NCBI RefSeq assembly: GCF_002091985.1
Contig: NZ_MKKX01000017.1
Span: 1-64,000, forward strand
From: Rhodococcus sp. 1163
GTDB taxonomy: Bacteria > Actinomycetota > Actinomycetes > Mycobacteriales > Mycobacteriaceae
Direction: 5' to 3'
DNA: 64,000 nt
The translations under genes and the position numbers were made by a program. This document shows, piece after piece, positions 27,284 through 35,361 of the stretch; position 1 is the stretch's first letter, and every line of letters begins with the position of its first letter. The notes below the pieces were generated by a model, which saw only the letters and a list, made by a program, of their open reading frames with translations, did no database searches and was not told where the DNA came from.

Positions 27284-27919
27284 CTGAGCGGCGGAATACG
27301 TCGCCAGAATCGCACCTTCGACGACCCGCCGAGACGTCTCGCTCGACAGGTGGAGCCGTCGGTACACGATCAACGCGTCGGAGACGGTGAACAGGATTCC
27401 GCCCAGCGCCTGCCAGGAACGCGGATCGGCATTAGGCACCACCACACCCGCAAATACATCAGCTCCTGGTGCGGACGCTGGATCTGCAGCCAACGTCGAC
27501 ATCGCCGCCAGAGCTACGCCGTACCCGGCCAACCCAGGAGCCACCTCCGGTGACTTTCGCGCCAACTGTGACGACGCCACCGCCCACCCGACGAAGCGCG
27601 GTACGGCAGCGGTAAGGGTCGGTCGACTGCCTGCCGACGCGAGAAGGGCGCAATAGCAACCCTGCATGACGGCGAACGCCCCGGCTCCGCGCAGAATCTT
27701 CGAATCGTCATCCGGGTCCATCAGCAGAACGTCCCCGACGGTGGCGGCCGTGAGCGCTACCCCGAGGACCGGCGAGAAGCGTCGCATCCCGAGCGCGAGC
27801 GCAGGAACGATCAGGGGCTTGGCCACCCGGTGCACCTTCTCGTTCCCGGTAACCGCACCGAATACCGTCGCGATGGCAGCCGAACCGAATGCAACACGTG
27901 AGAACGTCGATCGCTTCAT
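27248..27919 (-). CDS. YhhN-family (lysoplasmalogenase-like) membrane protein
   Basis: A 223-residue membrane protein with about seven hydrophobic segments and the family motifs GDVLLMDPDD and GGILFTVSDALIVYRR, whose paired Asp residues are thought to form the active site in TMEM86/YhhN lysoplasmalogenases. The role would be hydrolysis of vinyl-ether or related lysolipids; activity on bacterial lipids is not established. The ATG at 27919 follows GGAGGAAA. Confidence 0.82.
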   Translation of the reverse strand: MKRSTFSRVAFGSAAIATVFGAVTGNEKVHRVAKPLIVPALALGMRRFSPVLGVALTAATVGDVLLMDPDDDSKILRGAGAFAVMQGCYCALLASAGSRPTLTAAVPRFVGWAVASSQLARKSPEVAPGLAGYGVALAAMSTLAADPASAPGADVFAGVVVPNADPRSWQALGGILFTVSDALIVYRRLHLSSETSRRVVEGAILATYSAAQLLLVEGFTRQK

Positions 27920-28040
27920 CGGACTTGTTTCCTCCATCGTCGGTTGAGCTGAGCAGATATGTGATGCTGACCTTGAATGCTTGATCGCAGGCCCCAAGGT
28001 TGTCATGGTGATAGTTGGACACGCGAGAGAACACGTGGGG

Positions 28041-28646
28041 ATGACGATGCGCCGAACGCATGCAGAGCACGCCGGGACGCCCCGGTCACCTCATCTTGTC
28101 GAGCGAAACCCACTGGTTCGCCGCTCGGACCGCATTCAGTTCACCATCAAGACCACCGTCTTCACTCTGATGATCCTGATGCTGCCGGTAGCTGCGTGGA
28201 TCGGCATGTCCACCCTCTCCGTCGGGCAAAGTCGGGTCGCAGCACAGGAGAACAGTGTCCACCAGGTCACTGCCACCACCACCGCCGCCGCCGATATCGC
28301 ACCCGTCCTGCAGGGCGAAGTCGGATCGGTCACGAGCACCACCGTCGGCGCGACGTGGAGTCATGACGGTCTCGACCATCAGGGACAGGTCTCTCTGCCT
28401 GCGGGCAGCCCCTACGGCACCCAGCTCCCGATCTGGGTCGACCGCGACGGCGACCCGACCGCACCTCCGGCAACCGGGGCCGATGCCGTCGTCACTGCAC
28501 TGTTCACCGGATTCGGCAGCCTCTTCGCCGCCGCATCCATTCTCGTCGGCACCTATTTTGCGGTCCGCTTCCGTCTCGACGCCCAAAGGTACGACGAGTG
28601 GGACCGCGAGATCGCGGCGCTTCTGGTAGAGAACGACCAGTCCTGA
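28041..28646 (+). CDS. Rv1733c-like two-helix membrane protein
   Basis: A 201-residue protein with a membrane helix near residues 38-58 (FTLMILMLPVAAWIGMS), an extracellular domain of about 80 residues containing VTSTTVGATW and LPIWVDRDGDPTAPP, and a second helix near 155-175 followed by RFRLDAQRYDEWDREI. This layout matches the Rv1733c family of mycobacteria, which is dormancy-regulated there; function is unknown. The ATG at 28041 was chosen near a GTGGGG; starts upstream (TTG 27981) are less likely. Confidence 0.78.
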   Translation: MTMRRTHAEHAGTPRSPHLVERNPLVRRSDRIQFTIKTTVFTLMILMLPVAAWIGMSTLSVGQSRVAAQENSVHQVTATTTAAADIAPVLQGEVGSVTSTTVGATWSHDGLDHQGQVSLPAGSPYGTQLPIWVDRDGDPTAPPATGADAVVTALFTGFGSLFAAASILVGTYFAVRFRLDAQRYDEWDREIAALLVENDQS

Positions 28647-28921
28647 TCCAGTGGTAATGGCGCGTCGACGACTCCCCCGCCGCATGTACGAGGTAAAGAA
28701 AATCACAGTCGCCCATCGACGCAGCTCAGCCACCCAAACCACTTCAGTCACAGGCGTCCCACACGTAACACTTCGATAACCAAACCCGAAGTAAAGCTTA
28801 GAAGACCGTCGGGTCCGTTACGGTCTTGGAACGCTCGTATGCATGTCTCACTAACCTGAATTCCGTGTCGGGGCGGAAATACGGCGGCTCAGACCGCTAC
28901 CGACTGAAGGGCTCCACATAT
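28647..28921 (+). promoter_or_regulatory. Structured leader upstream of the coiled-coil surface protein
   Basis: No gene was seen in this 275-base stretch. It holds an inverted repeat AAGACCGT/ACGGTCTT (28802-28809 and 28820-28827) and, closer to the start codon, potential hairpins CCGT...ACGG and GCGG-CTCAGA-CCGC within 28870-28905. The leader could be a structured regulatory RNA, but it did not match any riboswitch I could recognise. Confidence 0.35.
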
Positions 28922-30715
28922 ATGTCGCACAAATCGATCTCTAGGTCTCGGCGTGCCCGCATTGCCGCAGCCGGCGCGGTAGTCGCGATGTCGCTGACGG
29001 TCGCCGCACCGGGCATCGCGTACGCGCAGGAACCCACCACACCGGGGACTTCCACGGAAGAAGCAACACCGACCGGGGAATCCACCGCGGGTACCGAGGA
29101 AGGCGTATCCGAGAGCGTGGTGCCCAACGCCGCCGTTCCTGCAGCCAACGAGGGTGACGCCGCCGAGGTCGGACCGATCGTTCCTCTCGAGGCGCCGTCC
29201 GCCGAGCGCCCACTACCTCAGGTCACTGCCGGCGTAGTCATCAACGACGACGGCACAGCGACCATCGACGTCACTGTCGTCCCGCAGCTCTCCGAAGCGG
29301 AGAAGAAGGCGCTCGCCGACGCCGAGATCGCCAGCAAGGCCGCCGCGGAAGCCTCGGTCGCCGCCCAGACTCGCTACGACGCAGCCGTCGCCGCAGCGGC
29401 AGCCTCGAACACCGCCGCCGCCAAAGCCGAGCTCGATGCCGCAGGCGCCGCACTGAGCGCGACCGACGCAATGAAGGCAGCGGAAGCGGCCAAGGTTGCC
29501 AGCATCGCGGCCTCCGCCGCAGCCACCGCAGCCAAGGAAGACAAAGCAGCGTTGGATGCCAAGGTCGTCGAAACCAAGACCGCCGCCGAGACAGCGAAGA
29601 CCGAAGCCGCGGCCGCCGAGAAGAAGGCAACCGAGCTAGAGGCCGCCGCCGCCGCAGCGGGTGACCCCGAAGCCGTCGCAGCCGCCGCCGAAGCAAGGGC
29701 AGAGGCCGACGCGAAAGCAGAAATCGCGTTGACTGCACAAGCCGACTTCGACAAGTCGACGACGGAACTGCGCGAGTCCGTCGCCGCCGTCGAAGAAGCG
29801 TTCAAGAAGTTCAACCTTGCGAAGGTCACCGCGGCCGTCCGCGCAGCAGTGGCTACCGCAGCCCGCTCGGCGTCACTGGCCGTCGAGTCCAGAGCAACTG
29901 CGGAAGCGTCCGCGGCTGCAGACGCCAGAGCAACCGAGCTCGAAGCAGACGCTGCGGCGAGCACTGAGGAGGCCGCTGCCGCGACCAAGGCCGCCGAGGA
30001 AGCACGGGCTGCCGCAACCAAGGCAGCTGCAGATCTGAAGACAGCGGAGGCCGCCGCAACCGCTGCAGCCGAAGCTGCCGCGACCGCAGGTGACAACGCC
30101 GCCGATCTGGAAGCAAAGGCGACCGCAGCAGCCGCTGCGCTCACCAAGGCAGAAGCCGACGCCACCGCCGCGAACGAGAAGGCGGCGGCGCTCGCAACCG
30201 CCGCGGATGCCGCTGAAGCCGACGCAAAGACGAAGGCCGAGGCAGTGACCGCAGCGAAGGCCGAGGCAGAAACTGCCAAGATCGCCGCCGATGCCGCAGC
30301 CAAGGCCGAAGCAGACCTGAAGAAGAAGGCCGCCGACCTCGCCGCCAGTGGCCCGAAGCTCAGTTTGACCATCAACCTCGGTGGAACCGCTCACGACGAC
30401 GTCGACAGCACCAAGGTCGACGAGACCACCGTGGTCGTCGACGAGACCGGCGTCGAACTCATCGGAGTCTTCAACGAAGACGGCTCCTTCACCGTCGCCG
30501 ACTACTTCACCACGAACGACCAGGGCGTCATGACGGTTGCCGGTGAACTGCCCGCCGTCGATCTGGCGCTGGGTGATTCAGCCGATTCGGCGTCGAGTAG
30601 TTCTTCCGACTCCAACGCGCTGCCGGCGATCCTTGCCGGCGTCGGAGTCGTCGCAGTGGCCGCAGTCGGTGGCGGACTGTACCTGCGTCGCCGCAACGGT
30701 GCCGATGCTTCGTAG
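28922..30715 (+). CDS. Ala-rich coiled-coil surface protein
   Basis: A 597-residue exported protein. The signal peptide cleaves after AYA at residue 35, and an acidic Thr/Pro-rich segment follows to about 110. About 370 residues of almost pure Ala/Glu/Lys/Asp helix (from KKALADAEIASKAAAEA onward) predict a long coiled coil. A small beta domain follows (LSLTINLGGTAHDDVDSTKV), then a Ser/Asp-rich spacer and a C-terminal helix GVGVVAVAAVGGGLYLRRRN. The C-terminus looks like a cell-wall sorting signal but has no LPxTG, only NALPAIL. It overlaps the following sortase-like gene by 11 bases. A rod-like envelope or peptidoglycan-spanning protein is likely. Confidence 0.82.
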   Translation: MSHKSISRSRRARIAAAGAVVAMSLTVAAPGIAYAQEPTTPGTSTEEATPTGESTAGTEEGVSESVVPNAAVPAANEGDAAEVGPIVPLEAPSAERPLPQVTAGVVINDDGTATIDVTVVPQLSEAEKKALADAEIASKAAAEASVAAQTRYDAAVAAAAASNTAAAKAELDAAGAALSATDAMKAAEAAKVASIAASAAATAAKEDKAALDAKVVETKTAAETAKTEAAAAEKKATELEAAAAAAGDPEAVAAAAEARAEADAKAEIALTAQADFDKSTTELRESVAAVEEAFKKFNLAKVTAAVRAAVATAARSASLAVESRATAEASAAADARATELEADAAASTEEAAAATKAAEEARAAATKAAADLKTAEAAATAAAEAAATAGDNAADLEAKATAAAAALTKAEADATAANEKAAALATAADAAEADAKTKAEAVTAAKAEAETAKIAADAAAKAEADLKKKAADLAASGPKLSLTINLGGTAHDDVDSTKVDETTVVVDETGVELIGVFNEDGSFTVADYFTTNDQGVMTVAGELPAVDLALGDSADSASSSSSDSNALPAILAGVGVVAVAAVGGGLYLRRRNGADAS

Positions 30716-31304
30716 ATCCATCTGGGTCACTACTGCGGCACTGCTCATCGCTGTATCCGGTTGCGCAAGTGACGGTTCCGACGTGAGCAGTCCCAGCAGG
30801 GAGTCGGTGGAGGCGCAGATTTCTGCGCCTCCACCGACTGCCGCGGTCGTCGATCCGGCCCAGCCCGACGCCATCGAACTACGCTCTTCCGACGGCGTCA
30901 GCTACATGAGCAGTCCGGTCAATCCCGACGGCCTCTTCCGTGGAGGCGACAGCGGCCAGGTACTCAATCCTGTTGACGAGCGACCTGCATGGTGGGCCGA
31001 GAGCGGGCTACCGGGGACCGAGGCTCAACAGACCGTAGTGGTTGTGGGCCACAACTATTCGAAGAAGGACGCACCGTTCAAGGCGCTCGGCGTCGCACAG
31101 CCGGGCGACCGAGTCGTACTCGAGACCCCCAACGGAATCCTCGAGTACGCAGTCGAAAGCGTAGGACCACTGCCGAAGGGTTCACTACTGGGCGACAACG
31201 ACCTTCGTCGCTCGGTGCCCGGACGGCTGATCCTCGCCAACTGCGACGTGCGCGGCGGCGAACCGACGAACGACAACTTCATCGTGGTGGCGCAGCTGCT
31301 GTAG
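30705..31304 (+). CDS. Sortase-like lipoprotein (class F-like)
   Basis: A 199-residue protein with a lipobox VSGC (Cys20) and a sortase fold domain from about 55 to 199. His116 in VVVVGHNY and Cys180 in LILANCD match the catalytic His and Cys of class F/E sortases. The third catalytic residue, Arg in the usual YRDNVVV strand, is replaced: the equivalent segment reads TNDNFIV with Asn189. The start ATG lies inside the end of the coiled-coil gene, so the pair is coupled. It could anchor the coiled-coil protein, or be a catalytically altered binding protein; the sequence cannot decide. Confidence 0.8.
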   Translation: MLRRSIWVTTAALLIAVSGCASDGSDVSSPSRESVEAQISAPPPTAAVVDPAQPDAIELRSSDGVSYMSSPVNPDGLFRGGDSGQVLNPVDERPAWWAESGLPGTEAQQTVVVVGHNYSKKDAPFKALGVAQPGDRVVLETPNGILEYAVESVGPLPKGSLLGDNDLRRSVPGRLILANCDVRGGEPTNDNFIVVAQLL

Positions 31305-31312
31305 TTGGGCTC

Positions 31313-31861
31313 CTACAAACCTAGATCTCCCAGTCCGAGGAGCGAACGGTACTCGAGCCCCTCGGCGGCGATGACATCGTCGGCACCAGTTGCCCTGTCC
31401 ACGACGGTGGCAACTCCGACGACCGTCGCACCCGCCTCCCGCAGCGCTGCGACGGCGGTCAGCGGCGAATTGCCGGTGGTTGTGGTGTCTTCCACCACCA
31501 GCACCCGCTTACCGACGATGTCGGGTCCTTCGATCTGGCGCTGCATGCCGTGCGCCTTCGCGGCCTTCCGCACGACGAACGCGTCGATCGGGCGGCCCGG
31601 TGCGTGCATGACTGCGAACGCAACGGGATCGGCGCCCATCGTCAACCCGCCGACCGAGTCGAAATCCCAGTCCGCGACGAGTTCGCGCATCAACGAACCG
31701 ATCAGCGCGCTCGCTCGGTGGTGCAGCGTCGCACGGCGTAGGTCGACGTAGTAGTCGGCCTCTTTCCCCGAGGACAACGTCACCTTGCCGTGGACGATGG
31801 CAAGTTCACGTACGAGCCCGGCCAGTTCGGCCCGCTCGGCATTGTCGGCGCTGATGGCCAT
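31313..31861 (-). CDS. pyrE: Orotate phosphoribosyltransferase
   Basis: PyrE joins orotate to PRPP to make OMP in pyrimidine synthesis. The 182-residue protein has the PRPP motif VLVVEDTTTTGNS near residue 120, the substrate segment SSGKEADYYVDLRRATLH, and KAAKAHGMQRQIEGP. The ATG at 31861 follows AAGGGAT and fits homologues; the longer frame upstream is a shadow of the region before LemA. It ends eight bases from the convergent sortase-like gene. Confidence 0.95.
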   Translation of the reverse strand: MAISADNAERAELAGLVRELAIVHGKVTLSSGKEADYYVDLRRATLHHRASALIGSLMRELVADWDFDSVGGLTMGADPVAFAVMHAPGRPIDAFVVRKAAKAHGMQRQIEGPDIVGKRVLVVEDTTTTGNSPLTAVAALREAGATVVGVATVVDRATGADDVIAAEGLEYRSLLGLGDLGL

Positions 31862-31925
31862 GAAGAAATCCCTTCGGTCGTCTCCGAAGAATCTACCGAC
31901 TCCGCGTCCGTCGACCGACAGAGGA

Positions 31926-32591
31926 TCAGGCAAGCTGCGCGGGCATGTCCTCCGGCTGTTCGCCGGCCGACGCGGCATGCTCGACGAACGGTTCCGGATC
32001 CGGCACCTTCAACGCTTTCGCTACCAACTTCGACGGAAACGTCGTACGCGCCAGCGAGAGTCGATATGCGTTGTCGTTGTACACCCGCACTGCGCCTGCG
32101 ATTCGCTTCTCGGTCGTCTCCAGATCCCCGGCGGGACCTTGGAAGGCCCAATTGGTCTTGAGCGTGGGATGCATGTCCGATTCCGCGAGCACCGAGTGCA
32201 CTGCGGCGGACAGCGCATTCTCCGCGGCAGCCTGTGCGTTGAGACCCAGTTCGCGCTCGCGGACCGCTTTGGACCACGATCGAGCACCGACCAGGGCCCG
32301 GACTGTTTTCGGATCGAGCCCCGAGGACTCGACGGCAGCGATGAACGGCTCCAGCTGAACGTGACGGCGATCGAGTTCGACGGTCACGAGATGTCGACTC
32401 GCAGCGGTACGCGAGGTATAGCGTCGAACCCGCCGTTCGAGGCGCGCCGTGTAGGCAAGGAGAGCGAGTACGAGGATCGTAAGAACCACGAAAACAGTCA
32501 CGAGGTATGAATTTATCGGTGTTCGGCCCGACACGCCCGCAGGCTCGCCCGCGTCGCGCGAATTAGGTCCGTCCGCGTCCTCGTCCGACAA
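31926..32591 (-). CDS. LemA-family protein
   Basis: A 221-residue protein with one N-terminal membrane helix (about 27-47) and a helical extracytoplasmic or cytoplasmic domain. The LemA pattern is visible: ENALSAAVHSVLAESDMHPT, then TEKRIAGAVRVYNDNAYRL and FPSKLVAKALKVPDPEPF. LemA proteins are membrane-anchored helical bundles of unclear function. It overlaps the upstream SDR gene by 29 bases. Confidence 0.85.
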   Translation of the reverse strand: MSDEDADGPNSRDAGEPAGVSGRTPINSYLVTVFVVLTILVLALLAYTARLERRVRRYTSRTAASRHLVTVELDRRHVQLEPFIAAVESSGLDPKTVRALVGARSWSKAVRERELGLNAQAAAENALSAAVHSVLAESDMHPTLKTNWAFQGPAGDLETTEKRIAGAVRVYNDNAYRLSLARTTFPSKLVAKALKVPDPEPFVEHAASAGEQPEDMPAQLA

Positions 32592-33351
32592 GGTTGGTCA
32601 GCTTCCGGACCGCACTTTTGGGCACCTTGCTGCCGACGGCCGTCAGTACTTTGTACTGTGCGCCGGGAATGCTGATGACCTTGCCTTTGTCCAGATCCTT
32701 CATCGAGGTCTGCACTACCTGGTCGACGTTCAACCACATGAAGCTCGGGATCGAGGACATTTCGATGCCCGCCCGCTGATGGAACTCGGTCTTGATGAAA
32801 CCAGGGCACAGGGCTTGGATCCGAACGCCGGTGCCGGCGAGACCACCGGACAAGCCTTCGGAGAACGAGATGACGTATGCCTTCGACGCCGAGTAGGTGG
32901 AGCCCCGTCCGGCCAACAAACCGGCCACACTCGCGACGTTGATCACGGTTCCCTTGGCCGCGGCAACCATCGACGGGAGCGCTGCTCGGGTGAAGTGCAT
33001 GACGGCGGTGACGTTGACGTCCAACTGCGATTGCAACAGTTCCGGGTCGGCGGTCCAGAATTCGCCCGAGGTACCGAAGCCCGCGTTGTTGACCAGATAC
33101 TCCACGCCCAGTTCCAAACGCGCGATCACGGTCTCGCGCCCGGCCGAGGTGGCCAGATCCGCGGCAATGATCTCCGAGTTCGCACCGAATCCGACGCGCA
33201 GGTCGTCGGCGAGGGCTCGTAGTTTCAACTCGTTACGAGCGACCAGCACCAGGTCGTAGCCGCGCGATGCCAGATGGCGCGCGAATTCACCACCGAGTCC
33301 CGAGGTGGGACCGGTGACGAGCGCGACGGGACGCGAAGCGGGTGTGGACAT
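32563..33351 (-). CDS. Short-chain dehydrogenase/reductase
   Basis: A 262-residue classical SDR with TGPTSGLG at residues 13-20, NNAG near 90 and the catalytic SYK set as Ser near 138 plus STYSASKAYV. The Arg after beta-2 (LVARNELKL) suggests NADP use. The C-terminal tail LTNLVGRGRGRT is basic. The ATG at 33351 fits the first strand; an ATG eight codons upstream is possible. It is coupled by overlap to the LemA gene; the substrate is unknown. Confidence 0.88.
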   Translation of the reverse strand: MSTPASRPVALVTGPTSGLGGEFARHLASRGYDLVLVARNELKLRALADDLRVGFGANSEIIAADLATSAGRETVIARLELGVEYLVNNAGFGTSGEFWTADPELLQSQLDVNVTAVMHFTRAALPSMVAAAKGTVINVASVAGLLAGRGSTYSASKAYVISFSEGLSGGLAGTGVRIQALCPGFIKTEFHQRAGIEMSSIPSFMWLNVDQVVQTSMKDLDKGKVISIPGAQYKVLTAVGSKVPKSAVRKLTNLVGRGRGRT

Positions 33352-33454
33352 AGGTTCGATCGACTCAGCGGTCATAGACGTGAAGGCTATCTGCTCGAAG
33401 CCACTTGATGGCGTCTTGAAAGAACCCGACGTCGTTCCGATCGATCATCGGTCC

Positions 33455-34273
33455 TCAGGACTCGCGTCGACGCCGTTCCGCGTCGCGATTGATCGGGGTC
33501 GGGCCGCTCGGGCGTCGCGGCGGATCCACGGGTGCGGATACGGGCGGGCGCGGAGCCTGCCGGGCAGCGGGTGCGGGTGCCTGCGGACGGTTCGGCGCAT
33601 GCCCGCCCGCGTCGATGTCGGGACGGCGACGCGGCACGTCGGGTCGGGGAGCTACCGGGCGGTTCCGGACGGGTGGCAGTACGTGGAGAAGTCCCGACAG
33701 TCTGGCCACCGCGTCGATAGCGGCATCCCAATCGCGACCGGTGCTGTTCAGCGGCACCGACCCCAGTGCCCATTCGCTTTCGCTCCACAGCAGCGACACG
33801 TGTGCCGGAACGGACTCGGTGAAGGCCGCCATGCGCTGATCGCAGACCCGGCGAGCGATTTCGACATCGGTGGCGAACACGACGCGCGGACCGATCGACC
33901 CGAGCAATTCCATGTCCTTCTCACGCGGAGGCGGAGTCGATTTGAGACGAAGATCGATATCGACGTCCGACCCGACGGGACGCTTGACCGCCACGATGGT
34001 CGAGGTCTCCTCGACGTCGAACAGCACGAACTTCTCGCCCCTGCGAACGCCGCGGACGACATCGAGAGCAATCGCATCGTCGAGTTTGGCCAGCGCTGCC
34101 CGATGGAAATGCGAGATCAATTGATCATCCGTCGGGGCGTACGTATAGCCCTGGGCCTTCGCCCACATCTGTCGAACTCGCCCGAGCTGGTCGCGGCGCG
34201 ATCGATCGACATAGAGAAGGGCGACCGCACCCGCGAGCGCGATCACTGCTAGTCCGAACCACATAACCGTCAT
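33455..34273 (-). CDS. Membrane-anchored protein with Pro/Arg-rich tail (Rv0383c-like)
   Basis: A 272-residue protein with an N-terminal membrane helix (about 3-21), a soluble domain of about 170 residues without recognised motifs, and a C-terminal disordered tail of about 80 residues made of Pro, Arg, Ala and Asp. Its place between the pyrE/LemA region and clpB matches a conserved secreted-protein gene in mycobacteria (Rv0383c). Function is unknown. Confidence 0.72.
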   Translation of the reverse strand: MTVMWFGLAVIALAGAVALLYVDRSRRDQLGRVRQMWAKAQGYTYAPTDDQLISHFHRAALAKLDDAIALDVVRGVRRGEKFVLFDVEETSTIVAVKRPVGSDVDIDLRLKSTPPPREKDMELLGSIGPRVVFATDVEIARRVCDQRMAAFTESVPAHVSLLWSESEWALGSVPLNSTGRDWDAAIDAVARLSGLLHVLPPVRNRPVAPRPDVPRRRPDIDAGGHAPNRPQAPAPAARQAPRPPVSAPVDPPRRPSGPTPINRDAERRRRES

Positions 34274-34331
34274 CGGTGATCACCTTATAGCGTGCTGGGT
34301 GGGGCGCCTGCGTCGATGGAGCCGGGAGGGT

Positions 34332-35291
34332 TCAGCCACCGAATTTGGGCACTTCGATGATGACCTCGGCCGTGATGGAACCGCCTTCGACAGGTGCGCC
34401 GTTGACGACGACCAAGGATCCGACCTTCAAATCGGCGAGGTCGAAACCCGACAGGGAGATGACTTCGGTTTTCGGTGTCGTGGTCACCGTGACGGGAGCG
34501 CCGTCGACACCGTTGATCGAGATGGTGGTGCCGTCGATCGCGGTGATGGTTCCGACCGCAGCACCGGCCCCACCGAGGATCTCCGGAATCCCACCGGGCA
34601 CGAGTCCACCGGGCGCCGAAGGAACGACGGGCGCGCGAGGCGGTGTACTGGGCAGCGGAGCCGAACTCTGGGGCAGCGTCCTGGTGATTCCGGGCGACGC
34701 AGTGACCTCGGAATCCGAGGACCGATTGGTGAGAAAGAGAATCCCAGCGAGTATCACGACGACAAGGACTGCCAGGGCAAGGAGAGCAACGAGCCACTTG
34801 TTGGACGAGTCACCGCCGGAACCGCCGCCCGAGGCCTCGACCGGTGTCTCCCCCGTGTAACCGGGAGGCTGACCATACTGCTCCGGGTTTAACGCGTACT
34901 GCTGGTTCGCGGCGTACTGCTGGTTGGCTGCGTACTGCTGGTTGGGGTCGTACGGGGGCATGGCCTGAGTCGGGTTCGGCTGCTGTGGATACGGCTGCCC
35001 GTACCCCTGCCCCTGTGACTGCGGAAAGCCGAACTGCTGAGTGGGCTGATCCGGATACGGCTGACCCGTCGGATAAGGCTGTGCACCTGGATAGGGCTCA
35101 CCCGGTGGATAAGGCTGGGAGTCCGGGTACTGCTGATACTGCTGACCACCCTGGTTCTGCTGGGGTTGCCAGACCTCGGTGGGCTGGTCGTTCTCGGATC
35201 CCTCGGGCGGCGGGTTCGCGGTGCCATCTGCCCAGGACCGATCGCTGCCCCGAGGCCGATCACGCGGCTCATCCGGATTCGTCATGTTCAC
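34332..35291 (-). CDS. DUF5666-like membrane protein with Gln/Tyr/Pro repeats
   Basis: A 319-residue protein. Residues 1-155 are low-complexity cytosolic sequence full of QPYP and QQYAAN repeats, one membrane helix lies at about 165-187, a Pro/Ser linker follows, and the C-terminal 85 residues form a small beta domain (GTITAIDGTTISINGVDG) like DUF5666/OB-type domains. The gene starts at ATG 35291 or 35285. Function is unknown; such N-terminal tails often bind cytosolic partners. Confidence 0.78.
   Translation of the reverse strand: MNMTNPDEPRDRPRGSDRSWADGTANPPPEGSENDQPTEVWQPQQNQGGQQYQQYPDSQPYPPGEPYPGAQPYPTGQPYPDQPTQQFGFPQSQGQGYGQPYPQQPNPTQAMPPYDPNQQYAANQQYAANQQYALNPEQYGQPPGYTGETPVEASGGGSGGDSSNKWLVALLALAVLVVVILAGILFLTNRSSDSEVTASPGITRTLPQSSAPLPSTPPRAPVVPSAPGGLVPGGIPEILGGAGAAVGTITAIDGTTISINGVDGAPVTVTTTPKTEVISLSGFDLADLKVGSLVVVNGAPVEGGSITAEVIIEVPKFGG
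34894..34947. repeat. Three tandem 18-bp repeats inside the DUF5666-like gene
   Basis: Three in-frame copies of an 18-bp unit beginning GCGTACTGCTGGTT start at 34894, 34912 and 34930 and encode QQYAAN-type hexapeptides. Copy number may vary between strains. Confidence 0.7.
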
Positions 35292-35304
35292 GAGGGTACG
35301 TCCG

Positions 35305-35343
35305 AAGTAGGGCCCACCGGAAAGTATCCGGTGGACCCTACTT
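35305..35343. terminator. Hairpin downstream of clpB
   Basis: 16-bp arms (35305-35320 and 35328-35343) with one mismatch and a 7-base loop, beginning 19 bases after the clpB stop and just before the next leftward gene. No T-run. Confidence 0.7.
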
Positions 35344-35361
35344 CCATCAGCGAAGCATTCG

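Noticed and set aside
28802..28921. c-di-AMP (ydaO-type) riboswitch
   Set aside because: The leader is structured, but the conserved internal blocks of that riboswitch could not be found by eye.
29374..30375. A 333-codon leftward open frame opposite the coiled-coil gene
   Set aside because: Its Ala/Ser-only translation is the antisense of the Ala/Glu/Lys-rich repeat coding sequence; there is no ribosome site or recognised motif.
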